64,000 nucleotides of DNA. Source: Eriocheir sinensis (lineage: Eukaryota > Arthropoda > Malacostraca > Decapoda > Varunidae). Positions within the stretch are counted from its first letter, which is position 1; the number at the start of each line of letters is the position of its first letter. Position numbers and translations under genes: made by a program. Positions 14,222 through 25,440 of the stretch are shown here, piece after piece. The notes beneath the pieces were generated by a model, which worked only from the letters and a program-made list of their open reading frames with translations, did no database searches and was not told the DNA's origin. Location of the stretch: contig NC_066522.1 in assembly GCF_024679095.1 (NCBI RefSeq), forward strand, positions 9,743,114 through 9,807,113, read 5' to 3'.

Positions 14222-14750
14222 GGACACCAGTGTTCGAACGAAAGAACGAAAGAACGTTATTACGACAACGAGTAATATCTTAGTTGCTGGTTGGATTCAA
14301 AACACTTGTCTAATCTATTCTTGAAGGCCGTAACTGTTGTACTATCAACGACATCACAGGGTAAAGAGTTCCAAACATTAACAACTCGATTGAAGAAGAA
14401 GTGTTTGGCTTCGTACGACGAGAATCTTTTACCACTTATCTTCAAATCGTGATTTCTTCTTGTTCTATTTGATCGATCAATTGTAAAGTACTCTTCTGCA
14501 TTAACATCACTGAATCCTTTAAACATTTTAAACACTTCTATTAGATCGCCTCGCATTCCTCGTTTTGATAGACTGAATAAATTTACTTCTTTAAGCCTTT
14601 GTTCATATGATAAATTTCTCAACCTAGGAATCATCTTTGTTACTCTTCGTTGAGCCCGTTCCAACTTTCCTATGTCTTTTCTGTAGTAGGGAGACCAAAA
14701 CTGTACACAGTACTCTAGACGGGGTCGAACCAACGAATTATACAGCTTTA
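14222..14750 (-). pseudogene. CR1-like LINE, 3' end with reverse transcriptase C-terminus
   Basis: A 157-codon open frame (14260-14733) encodes the end of a non-LTR reverse transcriptase. It has the thumb signature VRPRLEYCVQFWSP, then ERAQRRVTKMIPRL, and a C-terminal block KHFFFNRVVNVWNSLP. The frame stays open upstream to about 14750, where the element is truncated, so the catalytic YADD part is missing. After the stop, the 3' end carries two or three tandem copies of the octamer CGTTCTTT (about 14222-14250); short octamer tails are typical of the CR1 clade. The element at 47800-49337 is a longer relative. The frame is intact but too short to function. Confidence 0.82.
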
Positions 14751-14922
14751 ATATTATATATAATATGTAGGTTGTAAGGGATGAAGATGAGGACGAAACA
14801 TGGAAGAACAGGCAACATAAATCTTATTGGCATATTGCAAAGGGGCCTGCTTTAGTGGTTCAATCAATTCGTCAGCCATTTCCGACTACAACAAAATAGT
14901 AAATAAAATAATGATATATTTG

Positions 14923-14925
<3 letters not shown>

Positions 14926-14987
<62 letters not shown>
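14926..14987. repeat. (GA)n microsatellite
   Basis: Perfect GA run of about 62 bp. Confidence 0.96.
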
Positions 14988-14989
<2 letters not shown>

Positions 14990-15149
14990 CGTAAGAAGCC
15001 AAGATATTGTCGTCGCCATTAAAAGTTTATCCATGAATCTGGAGTCTTTTTCGGCGTGAAATCTTGGTTGTGACGCGAGAGGTATATTTTTTTTGTGGTG
15101 GTGGGAGGAGGAGGAGGAAGAGGAGGCCGCCGTAAACCTTGATATTGTT

Positions 15150-15151
<2 letters not shown>

Positions 15152-15234
<83 letters not shown>

Positions 15235-15256
15235 CAGACAGACAGACAGACAGACA

Positions 15257-15329
<73 letters not shown>

Positions 15330-15334
15330 ACACA
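15152..15334. repeat. (AC)n-(ACAG)n-(AC)n sandwich microsatellite
   Basis: AC run, then about 13 ACAG tetramers (about 15202-15258), then AC again. This parallels the GA-GACA-GA structure at 44479-44926. Confidence 0.96.
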
Positions 15335-15440
15335 AAAAAAACGTATGTCATTCCAGCCCATAAGACTTAAATTCCACAGTCCCTTAATGATCTCACACTT
15401 GTCACCATCACTCATTTGAAGCCTTGTTTGCTATAACTTT

Positions 15441-15511
15441 ATCCCCATGGTGCTGTGGTTAACATGTCTAGCAAGGCATTCGCGGGTCCGGGTTCGATTC
15501 CTGGCCTGACA
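15441..15511 (+). mobile_element. tRNA-derived SINE head, unit 1
   Basis: This tRNA-like module has an A-box-like GTGCTGTGGTTAACATG near 15450 and an exact B-box GGTTCGATTCC near 15489, with normal tRNA spacing. It lacks a clean acceptor stem and a second tRNA-like module follows about 230 bp downstream, so it reads as a SINE promoter head and not a functional tRNA gene. Confidence 0.6.
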
Positions 15512-15670
15512 CTCGGCGCGCAGCCCACCCAGTTGATCATCCTTCCCTTTGGACTGTTTGATAAACAAGTATACCTTGGGAATCCTAGCAAAAGCAAACC
15601 TTTGATAAACCGGTAGTCACACTTGCCCTGGGTCCCGAGCTGATGGGTTCTTAAGCTCCCTGGGGGACAG

Positions 15671-15738
15671 TTGGATCTGTGGCTTTGGTGCTCGCCTAGT
15701 GATCGAGATGCTGCGAGTTCAAGTCCTCACGGCGGCTT
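15671..15738 (+). mobile_element. tRNA-derived SINE head, unit 2
   Basis: Second tRNA-like module in the same orientation: A-box-like TTGGTGCTCGCCTAGTG and B-box-like GAGTTCAAGTCC (about 15716). With unit 1 this makes either a dimeric SINE or two nested SINEs. The DNA between and after (to about 15800) has no repeat unit that I can define. Confidence 0.5.
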
Positions 15739-15921
15739 CTCGGTGAGGTAGCGATCCCTTGTAACCCTACAGTTGGGTTACATACTCTTACTAAAACTAC
15801 CTAGCTCTAAGGATTATTTGATCACCTATTTTTTAAATCTTAACCACTACAGGCTCAAGGGCTGATGTGACGGAGGAGAACACCGAGACCACGCGCAGTT
15901 TAACGTATTCCCGAACTTTCC

Positions 15922-16222
15922 TTTTTTTTCAGGTGCTGCCCTGTAGCGCCAGTAGGCTTTCTTGAGGGGTTTCTTCGCCGTAGGCGAATTATATTTAAAG
16001 TGGATGCCGCGATGTATGACTCTTGCTAGTACCATGCTGATCCCCGGTGTTCCTCTTGACCGAAGTCGCTGAAGTTGGGGTTGACTGAAAATCTGGGCAG
16101 AATGTGGGTAATCTTGCGCCACTCGGCGATGGTTGGAGAAATTAGCTTGTTTCTGTGGGACTCGAACCTAGGTCCACGGTCTCACCTCGCCCGCACGCTG
16201 ACAACTCGGCCACCGACTCATG
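15922..16222 (-). mobile_element. tRNA-derived SINE, family S1 copy 1
   Basis: Read on the minus strand, the element starts with a tRNA-like head (A-box-like TGGCCGAGTTGTCAGCG, B-box AGGTTCGAGTCCC) near 16222-16150, continues through a body containing CCGCCGAGTGGC-type sequence, and ends in an A-rich tail (T run at 15922-15929). Body words GGCAGAATGTGGGTA, CACTCGGCG and CGCCAGTAGGCTT also occur in the copy at 38795-39160. Confidence 0.72.
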
Positions 16223-16369
16223 TATATAGCATGATATATGATATATGTACGACTCTTATCGGTATTTTATCGACTGATAAAATTATCTGTCTCAGTATCG
16301 GAGCCTGACCCCTCCTTTGTTTCTCTGAGCCCTTGTCTGAGTTAGAACCTTATGGGCAACTATTAAAGG

Positions 16370-17050
16370 ATGTTTTAATTTGCACTACGTATAACTCACC
16401 CACCGACTTCACCCCAGACAGTCAACCCGCGGGCAGGCCTCTACGCATCTGCCTTTCCCATTCTAGCCCCCTTGGTCTCTTCCACACGTGGCTGTTTCGT
16501 ACTGAAACAACGCAGTGAGAAGGATGACGTCCGGAAGGCGTGCAACATGCCACTATAGCCGGAGTCGGCTGTCACGGGCTAATTTGGTTCAACAGGCCTC
16601 GATTCAGTTTCACGGAGTAGTCACAGGTTCGACACTAAGTCATTCCAGCGATACCCCATGACCCTGCAAGGCACTTGAAACCAAAGGTATCGACAGCCCT
16701 CTCCAAGTCTATCCAGTGTCTAAATCTCACAGCCCTACAGTAAGACAGGGAGCACAGTGACGATTCGAACCTTTGTCCGCCTGCATAAATATCGATAATG
16801 CCATATAAATCCATAACATAGTGGGCCAGGCCAATCCGTTGAGTGACTTCGACGACGCTACTGTGCACTAATACTATGCACTACGCTACCAAAGTATGTG
16901 AAAACTTTGGTGACTTCGACGTCCTCACCGCATGCATGAACAGACTGAACTGTGTCATCCAGCAAGCCTCCAAACGATTGGACCTTGGTTTCGGTTCAGA
17001 AGACCTTCAGTCCCATTGACTTCGCCTCCTCATGCAGCGAGAGCGACATT
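16370..17050 (-). pseudogene. Decayed non-LTR retrotransposon RT C-terminal relic (RTE/craniofacial-like type)
   Basis: Minus-strand conceptual translation, across several frameshifts and stops, gives EEAKSMGLKV, then VQSFGGLLDD and EVTKVFTYFGSVVHS, then ERAVDTFGFKCL and MGYRWND, then LLRETESRP. These blocks occur in this order in the post-YADD region of RTE-type elements often annotated as craniofacial development protein 2-like. No frame is intact. The catalytic motif itself lies outside the preserved part. Confidence 0.6.
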
Positions 17051-17225
17051 AGGCTGCGAGGCTGGAAGCCCCGTAAAGCTTAACCTCTAACCTTGCTAAT
17101 ATTTCTGAATTAAACAAAAGGAATTTGTGTTCCTCAATGGCTCTAAGACTGAATTTCTCCACACGACAACTCGAAACAGATGTTTGCAGGTAGTTTGCGC
17201 CTAAGACAACCTTCTCTCTGCGACA

Positions 17226-17345
17226 TTTCACGTGTGGTGTCCCTCAAGGCACTATTTTTTTTCCTTTTTGTTTATTGGTACACATCAACGACGCCCTCAA
17301 GGACACCGCTGGTAGTACATGGGTTGATGTGAAGCAGTTATAATC
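17226..17345 (+). pseudogene. Reverse-transcriptase relic with GVPQG motif
   Basis: The plus-strand frame contains CGVPQGT (about 17236-17256), then after a one-base shift LLVHINDALKD, the typical spacing between RT motif B and the segment before YADD. The expected YVDD or YADD is not preserved. It faces opposite to the relic at 16370-17050, so two insertions or an inversion are implied. Confidence 0.42.
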
Positions 17346-17935
17346 TCCATTATAATGAGTCGACTCAAAAATGTGTCACAGTTTCACAAGGACTTGTGCC
17401 CCCTGGACATGCCTCGTACTTTTCCTCTATCAATTCTACACTCCTTGCCCAACCTCTTTTTAATTTGAACAAAACATTCGCACTGTGAAAATAATTTTCA
17501 AATTTATAATTTAGCACCCGTGCTGCCGTGTAGTAAGATATTTTCTAACCAATACAAACTTTTTGTATTATTTTATATAATAGCATGGATGGTTTTGTTC
17601 CTTTAGAGAAAATTCAACGTCCAAGAAATTATAGCAAATTGAAATAATAAAGCTCACGCCATATTTCTCTAATACTTACTTTTAAAGCTACTGTGTTGAG
17701 CAACGGTCTGGCCTGCCTGGTTCGTGTCGGCAGAATGTGGCAACTTATAGAGGGTGGAGTCTCCCCTCCCCCTCCTCACAGTGACAAGAAAAGAGACTAC
17801 GTACTGTGGCATTGTCAAGAACAGTGACCGCCTGAGTGGAGTGGCAAGATATCATTGTAGTCATTCTTGACTAGCGGGCGAGGAACGTGGCGGTGCTCAG
17901 GCTGGTAGCACAGTTACCTAACAAAATGAGAAATG
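17346..17935. other. Anonymous DNA
   Basis: Mixed-composition, non-repetitive sequence with stops in all frames. No gene or mobile-element signal seen. Confidence 0.4.
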
Positions 17936-17937
17936 CG

Positions 17938-18050
17938 ATGCTAACGGTAATATTCTCATATTCGGGGCTCACACACCAATGCGTGACAAGGCTTTCGTGA
18001 GCTTGTGGGCATGTCCTTGAGTAGCTGTATCTTTTGTCTTATGACAATCC
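17938..18050 (+). mobile_element. MITE, family A partial copy
   Basis: Shares ordered words with the left half of the copy at 45302-45522: GGTAATATT near the start, then GACAAGGCTTTC, then TTGTGGGCAT. The right half is missing. Confidence 0.45.
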
Positions 18051-18291
18051 AGTGTTCCTTTCATTGATTCGTTATTAGTTTTAATCGTTCTGGAGGAAAA
18101 GTTTAGTAAAAAATGCAGAATAAAAAAACGACAATTAAGTTTAATTCATCATCACATTACTGTTCAGATAAGTAATATCTTCAAATCACATTTCCATCTC
18201 TATTATTTTTTCATCTTTTTCATTGCTTTTTTCTTTTTTCTTTTATTTCCATGACCAAAAGAACGCTATTTTTTCCCACTACTGCTTTTCT

Positions 18292-18292
<1 letters not shown>

Positions 18293-18346
<54 letters not shown>
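18293..18346. repeat. (AC)n microsatellite
   Basis: Perfect AC run of about 54 bp. Confidence 0.96.
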
Positions 18347-18349
<3 letters not shown>

Positions 18350-18419
18350 AATAAGCAGCGTGCGGGACCCTGCCAGAAATAGTGTCACGAAGGTGAGCCA
18401 CACGACATTCCTTACCTTG

Positions 18420-18500
18420 GATGGAAGGAGAAGGAGGAAGAGGAGAAGGACAAGGAGGAGGAGGAGAAGGAGGAGGAGGAGGAGGAGGAGGAGGAAGATG
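18420..18500. repeat. (GGA)n purine tract
   Basis: Imperfect GGA/GAA triplets, giving a poly-Arg frame and a minus-strand poly-Leu frame. Not coding. Confidence 0.85.
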
Positions 18501-18895
18501 AGATCTGTAAAAGGTGGAATCGGTGCTGAGGAAAAGTATGGGTAGGTAGAAAACGAGAAGATGAAAGAGAAAGTGGGTGAGCCAAAAGCTGATGAAGAGA
18601 AATACAAGGAGAAGGACGGCGAAGAATATAAGAAAAGAATGATGATGAAAAGGATTGATTGATTATTATTGGGGCGTTTGTCTTGGCGCCGCAACTGCAA
18701 GGACGAAGACACGAACAGAGCTAAAGAAGGAGAGCTGGAAATAAGGGAAAGATGTATAATGAAGAATCCCTAAAAAAACAAAACTTATAAGGAAAAGGAG
18801 GCGGAGGAGGAGGAGGAGGAGAATCATGCATAAATAATTAGCTCAAACCCTGGGCACTCAGGCTGATGACCAACTGTTTGTGTGTTTGTTTGTTT

Positions 18896-19046
<151 letters not shown>

Positions 19047-19290
19047 AGCCTGGACCCAGTCATTACAGACCTGCCAGAGGAAGTGGTCACCTGTCATCCC
19101 CTAGGTATGGTTGGTTCCTCTGACCACTCTGCTGTTCTCACCACCATCAAGACCTCAATAGAACACGACGGAGCCACCGCCCGTGTGAACTGGTAGTGGT
19201 CCCGGGGAGATTGGAACAGCCTGAAGGTAAATCTGGACTCCATCGTGTGGACGGATATCCTCCACGGAGACGTCAACACCCAAGTGGAGA
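19047..19290 (+). pseudogene. Endonuclease C-terminal remnant of the Jockey-like LINE
   Basis: Frame starting at 19047 reads the end of an exonuclease/endonuclease/phosphatase domain with the conserved SDH. A TAG interrupts the segment reading VNW-stop-WSRGDW near 19194. Near 19285 a one-base indel moves the reading frame to that of the downstream RT ORF, where TNLLLSLQQEYVPS continues the protein. The 5' part of the domain is missing. Confidence 0.7.
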
Positions 19291-19329
19291 ACTCTTACAA
19301 ACCTTCTTCTGTCTCTGCAACAAGAATAT

Positions 19330-20720
19330 GTGCCCAGCCAGTCATATAAATCAAAACCAATTGATCAGCCCTGGTTCGGCTATCTGTGCAGGATAGCCGC
19401 GGACACCAAGAGTAGGGCTTGGCTGCGTTACAAGTCCCATCCTTCTCAGCATAATAAAACGTTACACAGAGAAGCCTGCAAGAACATGAGCCGGGTGCAA
19501 AAACAGGCTATACAACGCTGGAAGGAGGTAATGAAGACCAAGCTCAGCGGACAGTCTGTGGGTAACAAGGAGTGGTGGAGTGGAGTGAAACAACAACAAG
19601 GCCTCTCAGCCGACAACGCCATCCCACCCCTCATCAGGCCAGATGGGTCAGTGGCTATGCGCGACAAAGACAAGGCGGAGCTACTGGCGGCCCACTTCTC
19701 TTCCAAAATGTCAGTACCTGATCCCCTCCGCGCCCCCCCGAAGCTGCCATCCCTCACCAGGGCCTCTCTGGAGAGTCTCACTGTCACCATGGAGGAGGTA
19801 AAAAATCTGCTGATGCAAATAGACCCCAAGAAAGCCCTAGGGCCTGACAACATCAGCCCTCACCTGCTCAAAAGATGCGCTGGCCAGCCTGCCCTACCAC
19901 TTACCACCATCTTCAATAACATCCTTTCCACCTCCAAGTGGCCCACACTTTAGAAGAAAGCAAGAGTGGTGGCCATATACAAGAAAAAAGGCAAACAGGA
20001 CCCAAAGAACTACCGCCCAGTATCCCTCCTCTCCACTGTTGGGAAAATCTTGGAGTCCCTTATAACAACCAAACTCACGGCCTTCCTCGATGCCCACCAT
20101 CTCCTCAACTCCAAGCAATTCGGCTTCCGGCAGGAAAGATCTGCTGCAGACCTGCTGCTCCTTAACTCTGCCTCATGGAACCACTCGCTGGACAGGGGAC
20201 TCGACACCTTCGTCGTGGCTCTTGACATAGCCGGAGCCTTCGACAGGGTTTGGCACCAAGGCCTCATCGCCAAGCTGAAGAGCCTAGGTGTGCGAGGCGC
20301 CCTCCTGCAACTCATTGGGGACTACCTCCAGGACAGGGCGTTACAGGTGGTGATTAACGGCCACACCTCAAGCCAGCACCCCATCATCAATGCAAGCGTG
20401 CCCCAGGGCAGCGTACTAGGGCCTCTACTGTGGAATGTTTATTTCAATGACATTCTCCAGCTCATCCCTGAGGCCCAGGCGTACGCTGACGACTGCACCC
20501 TTGCCTTCACCAGCGACAGACAGGACTGGCAAGGCACAGTGTGTCGCATCAACATGGCACTCGACAAAATTATCGCCTGGAGTGGCTGCTGGCAAGTCAC
20601 CCTGGCCCCTGACAAAACGCAAGCAATGGTAATATCCCGCAGGCGAGATATCAACAATCTAGCAGGGCCGGGGATACAACTGGAGGGGAAACCGCTACCC
20701 TTCAAGACTCCATCTCAATT
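19330..20720 (+). pseudogene. Reverse transcriptase ORF of the Jockey-like LINE (RT core)
   Basis: One frame covers the linker and RT fingers and palm. A single TAG at 19951-19953 splits it, at a position where the family normally has Trp before KKARVVAIYKKKG. All core motifs are otherwise present, including a YADD catalytic site. Near 20705 a one-base deletion shifts the frame; the continuation is SISILGVEFDAG in the frame ending at 21317. Confidence 0.85.
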
Positions 20721-20726
20721 CTCGGA

Positions 20727-21317
20727 GTGGAGTTCGACGCGGGACTCTCCTTCACCAACCATGCTCAAAAAATATCAAAAAATGCAGCATGGAAACTCAG
20801 CTGTGTACGGCGCATCTCCCATCTACTTGACGCCAAAGGGACTGAGGTGCTCTACAAGGCACAAGTACGCCCCCTCATGGAGTACTCCCCCCTCGCCTGG
20901 TCCTCCTGCCCTCCATCCTACCTTGCAACCCTGGATCGTGTCCAGGCCAGAGCCCAGCGTCTGATACAGCGCACAGGTCCTCAGCACGCGCGTGGCTCCC
21001 TGCAACCTCTCCAGGAGCGCAAGGATGTGGCAGGCCTGTGTGTAATGTACAAGGCACACAACCTAAACACACCCCACCTGGCAGCTCTCAAGCTCCCTGC
21101 GCCCCCAACCCCCATACACTCCACCCGAGCAGCACCCCACAGACAGGAACAAGTGGCTGTACCCTTCTCCAGGACGGAACACCACTTCCGCTCCTTCCAG
21201 CCCCGCTACAGCCGCCTGTGGAACCAGCTTGTTAGCCACACCGACCTCCACCATCGCGCGTCACTTCAAGACTTCAAGCGGGAGGTGAACAGCTGGATTA
21301 GGACTTCTAGGCAGTAA
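20727..21317 (+). pseudogene. RT thumb and C-terminal domain of the Jockey-like LINE
   Basis: Open frame of 196 codons continuing the RT after the frameshift. It contains LYKAQVRPLMEYSPLAW, RVQARAQRLIQRT and the terminal motif SRLWNQL with LQDFKREVNSWI. It ends at a normal stop just before the 3' UTR. Confidence 0.83.
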
Positions 21318-21410
21318 TTCAATGTGTCTTGTATGTAGCTATAGATAGATGAAGCTTAAAACCTTCAACTTTAGCACAATATTCTGAAAGCCCTGTTTAA
21401 ATAAATAAAT

Positions 21411-21417
<7 letters not shown>

Positions 21418-21470
<53 letters not shown>
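21418..21470. repeat. (GA)n microsatellite at LINE 3' edge
   Basis: GA run of about 53 bp directly after the A-rich LINE tail. Confidence 0.96.
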
Positions 21471-21474
<4 letters not shown>

Positions 21475-21595
21475 CAGAGCCATGAGGAAAAACTGCTTAA
21501 CTTAAATCCATAAAACAAAACGGCTAAACCTTACGACGAGGATAAAAATGCCACAAAATAAAACAAAGTAGAACGAGGACTGAAGGGACAATAAA

Positions 21596-21614
21596 ACACA
21601 CATACACACACACA

Positions 21615-21664
<50 letters not shown>
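21596..21664. repeat. (AC)n microsatellite
   Basis: AC run of about 69 bp with two minor interruptions. Confidence 0.95.
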
Positions 21665-21668
<4 letters not shown>

Positions 21669-21861
21669 AAGGAAGAGAAATGGGAGAGAAAGAAAAACGA
21701 CAAGAACAAAAACTGGAAAGAACTGTTTAAATTTTCTTCTTTCTATTGTTAACCTCATTCTTCACTATATGGTATTTTTCTTTTATATATATACTGGAAG
21801 GCCTCTTGCTCCTCTAGTTTAGGGAGGATGTAAAATTAAATGAAGGTATGACTAATGTTTA

Positions 21862-22340
21862 TTCAAATACGGATAAATGTTCTTTGGATACTGCAAATGT
21901 TCTTCAGATACGGATGTTTTTTAGAATACTGAAAAATGTACTTCGGGTCCCAAAACGTGTTCTTCAAGTAAGGATAAATGTTCTTCAGATATGGATAAAT
22001 GTTCTTCGGATACGAATAACGGTTATTTGTATACGGATAAATGTTCTTCGGATACGGATAAATGTTCTTCAAATTCGGAGAAATATTCTGTGATACGGAT
22101 AAATGTTCTTTGTATACGGATAAATGTTCTTCGGATACGGATAAATGTTCTTCGGATAAGAATAAATGTTCTTCAAATTCGGATAAATATTCTTTGATAC
22201 GGATAAATGTTCTTTGTATACGGATAAATGTTCTTTGTATACGGATAAATGTTCTTCGGATACGGATAAATGTTCTTTGTATACTGATAAATGTTCTTCG
22301 GATTCTGATAAATGTTCTTCGGATATGGATAAATGGTCTT
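21862..22340. repeat. 21-bp minisatellite, about 23 copies
   Basis: Tandem array with unit GATACGGATAAATGTTCTTC plus G, each copy 21 bp, degenerate at both edges and cleaner in the middle. Because 21 is a multiple of three, it stays open in several frames and yields heptad peptide repeats (DKCSSDT and INVLRIR on plus, KNIYPYP on minus). There is no start context, signal peptide or flanking coding sequence, so I read it as a minisatellite. Confidence 0.93.
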
Positions 22341-22442
22341 AGCAGTTCACATATTTAATAGATGCTCATAAATGTTCTCACTAATTCATCGCCTGGAGCA
22401 CATAAATAAACAAACTATGGTCTTCCGAAAGGCATTTTTTGT

Positions 22443-22632
22443 GGATGTCAATTTACCTCTGTCTGTCAATTCATTCTCTATTCTTCCCGTTTTTTCTTTT
22501 AACAATTTTGGATTTTCTCCGTTTTCTAACACACTCGCTTTTTTCCCCTCATAAAAATTCTTTCTCCTCTCCTCTTCTTCTTCCTCATCTATTTTGTTTA
22601 CACTTTTTCCTGATACGCTTTCCCCGCTCCCT

Positions 22633-22693
<61 letters not shown>

Positions 22694-24644
22694 TGTCCTC
22701 TCTTACTCTCGCTCTCTCTGTCGTCTCGTCTACATCCTAATATTAAATTCCTTGCTCTTTCTCTTTCCTTCTTAATCTTCACAGTTATTCCAGTCTTCCT
22801 TTTCAGTCCTCCTTCTCCTCCTCCTTTCCAATCTACTGGCAATGAATTGCTTGGTCGTTTAGCCCCTCTTCTATTACGTATTTTTATCTCTCTTTCTTTT
22901 TCCTCTTTTATTCAGGATTTTCTCTCTTTCCTCTCCATTCTTTTCTATTCGCCATTTCTTCTCCTTTCTTTTAATCGTTTCTTTCCAATTCTCTCCAATT
23001 GCTTCACTCTTATTTCCATACTTTTTCTATTCCTCTCTGTCCCCTCCTTCTCTTTCCTCTCCTCCCTCCTTCTTCTCCTTCTCCTCCTCCTCCTCTCAAT
23101 GTGACGTGACCAACAATAGCACGTCGCGAAGGCGGGTCATATATCAGCCATTCCTTTCTTCTTCACCTCTATCATCGCCCCTCCACCTCCTCCTCTTCCT
23201 CCTCTTCCAGCTCCTTTCTTTATCCTCCTCCTCCTCGTCTTTGTTCAGTTTCTCCCCCCTCCCTTCAGTTTTCAATCTCCCAATCATCCCTTCCTACCCT
23301 CGTTCACTTCCTCCCTCTTGTTTTCCCTTTCCTCTTCCTTTCCTTTTCTTATACTATTTATTTTTCCTACATCCACCTCCTTACATCATTCCTGATTTTC
23401 GTATATTTCCTCTTTTTTTCCTTTCTCTTCTCTCTTCATTTCCTTTTCTTTCTCACTTTCCTAGCTTTCTCTGTTTCCTTCTTCATTTTTCCCTACTTTC
23501 CGATTTTCTCGTAATATTCATTCTTTCTTTCCTTCTTTAGTCCATTTCTCCCTTCCTTTCTTCTACCTTTTCTTTTTTTCTTGTCTCCCTAATTCCTTCT
23601 TTTTCTTCCGTACCCCTTTTCTGACTCTTCGGCTTTCGTTATTCCATTCTTTCTTCCTCTAGTTTTTTATTCCTTCCTCCCTTCTTAACATGCATTATTT
23701 CATTCAGCTAGCCATAACCTTTTCTTCCTAGCTTTCTTTAGTTTATTTTCTTTCCTCCTTTTATTTTTTCTACCCTTTTATATTATCTCGTTCTCTCCTT
23801 TCTCATTGTCTAGCTTTCAATATTTCTCCAACAAACTGTTTTCTTCCCTTCCTTCTTTCGTCTACATTCTTTCCTTCCCTTATTCTATCTGTCCTTAAGT
23901 ATTGTATGTTATCTCTTCCTCCTTTCCTCTCTCCATTCTTTCTTCCCTTCCTTCCTTCTTTCCTCCCTTCTTTCCTTTATTCCTTCCTTCCTTTCTTTCT
24001 TCCTCCTTCACTCCCCCCCTCAATCCCTTCCTTATTTCCTTTCTTCCTTCCTTCTTTCCTTCCTTTCTTCTTTCCTCTATTCTTTCCTTCCTTCCTCATT
24101 CACACACCCCTTCCCTTCTTTCCTTCCTTCCTTCGCATCTCACTGCATACCGTCCTTCCTTCCCTCTTCCCTCCCTTCTTTCCTTCCTTCCTTCCTTCTT
24201 TCTTTGCCTCCTTCTTTCCTTCCTTTTTTTCGTATCTTCATGCTTCCTTTCATTTCCTCTTTTTCTTCCCCCTTTCCTTCCTTTCTTCCTTCCTTCTTCC
24301 TTCTTTCTGCCTACCGTCCTTCCTTCCCTCCTCCCTCCCTTCTTTCGTTCCTTTTTCCCTTCCTTCCTTTTTTCGTTGCCTTCTCCTTTCCTTCCTTTCT
24401 TCGTATCTTCATGCTTCCTCTCATTTCCTCCTTTTCTTCCCCCTTTCCTTCCCTCCTTCCTTTCTTCCTTCTTCCTTCCTTCCTGTCTTCCTCCTTTTCT
24501 TCCCCCTTTCCTTCCTTGCTTCCTTCTTCCTTCCTTCCTTCCCTCCCTCGCATCTTCCTGCCTCCCTCTAGAACATGAATTACGGCCGCTATATCTGGAT
24601 GGCGCGTCCCCTGGCGGGTGACACGACGCACTAACTCACCCACA

Positions 24645-24660
<16 letters not shown>
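22443..24660. repeat. Polypyrimidine domain, about 2.2 kb
   Basis: Plus strand is almost entirely C and T, with a perfect (CT)n run at 22636-22689 and CTTC/CCTT tetramer-like sequence from about 23900 to 24550. Frames of 221-239 codons made of Phe, Pro, Ser and Leu follow from composition alone. Confidence 0.9.
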
Positions 24661-24694
<34 letters not shown>

Positions 24695-24744
24695 TGTTGG
24701 CGTCACGGGTCAAATTATTCATCCAGAGCTCTAAATCCTGTCTT

Positions 24745-24792
<48 letters not shown>
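24648..24792. repeat. Two (CT)n microsatellites
   Basis: CT runs at 24648-24688 and 24747-24792, separated by about 58 bp of non-repetitive DNA. Confidence 0.96.
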
Positions 24793-24796
<4 letters not shown>

Positions 24797-24872
24797 AGCG
24801 GCCTCATCTCAGTTTTATGACATTTTAATTTTGTGTCCAAATTAATCTGTTGTGAACCGTGAGAGAAGGAGG

Positions 24873-24936
<64 letters not shown>
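24873..24936. repeat. (GT)n microsatellite
   Basis: Perfect GT run of about 64 bp. Confidence 0.96.
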
Positions 24937-24938
<2 letters not shown>

Positions 24939-25051
24939 GAAAAGCTATCAAACAAGGCGCTTTCTTATTTATCGGCTTGGTTAAAATATATTCTTTAGAA
25001 ACTACCTTCTCTCTCAAAACTACATTATTATTATTTTGTAGAGGCAGGGCT

Positions 25052-25067
25052 GGGGGGGGGGGGGGGG
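25052..25067. repeat. Poly(G) run
   Basis: Sixteen consecutive G bases. Confidence 0.95.
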
Positions 25068-25175
25068 AGGAAGCGGTGAGATCTATGTGGATAAAGGAAC
25101 ATCAAGGAAGAAACAAAGGTAAATCCGTTTCCTCCTTTTTTCTTATTCCATTTTGCGTTTTTCTGTCTTTTTTTT

Positions 25176-25176
25176 A

Positions 25177-25207
<31 letters not shown>

Positions 25208-25229
25208 CACACACACACACACACACACA
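25176..25229. repeat. Compound (CT)n-(CTAT)n-(CA)n
   Basis: Three short simple repeats joined end to end. A CTC patch follows at 25255-25287. Confidence 0.92.
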
Positions 25230-25377
25230 TTTGTTCCCTTCCTGCATATTCCTCCTCCAACTTCTCCTCCTCCTCCTCCTCCTCCACACATACACTAAAC
25301 TGGCATTCATTTTTTGATGTCTTAATTGTCTTTGCAGAAGTAAAGGCAACACAACACTTCACTCCCCCTCCGTGTAC

Positions 25378-25385
25378 GTGTGTGT

Positions 25386-25434
<49 letters not shown>
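25378..25434. repeat. (TG)n microsatellite
   Basis: TG run of about 57 bp with one TA interruption. Confidence 0.96.

Positions 25435-25440
<6 letters not shown>

Noticed and set aside
15441..15511. Functional tRNA gene
   Set aside because: A and B boxes are present, but no acceptor stem closes and a second tRNA-like unit follows.
19446..19853. 135-codon minus-strand frame, also 20010-20315 and 20439-20705 on minus
   Set aside because: Shadow frames of the plus-strand reverse transcriptase.
23902..24621. 239-codon plus-strand frame rich in Phe, Pro, Ser and Leu
   Set aside because: Consequence of the polypyrimidine domain; two other frames are equally open.
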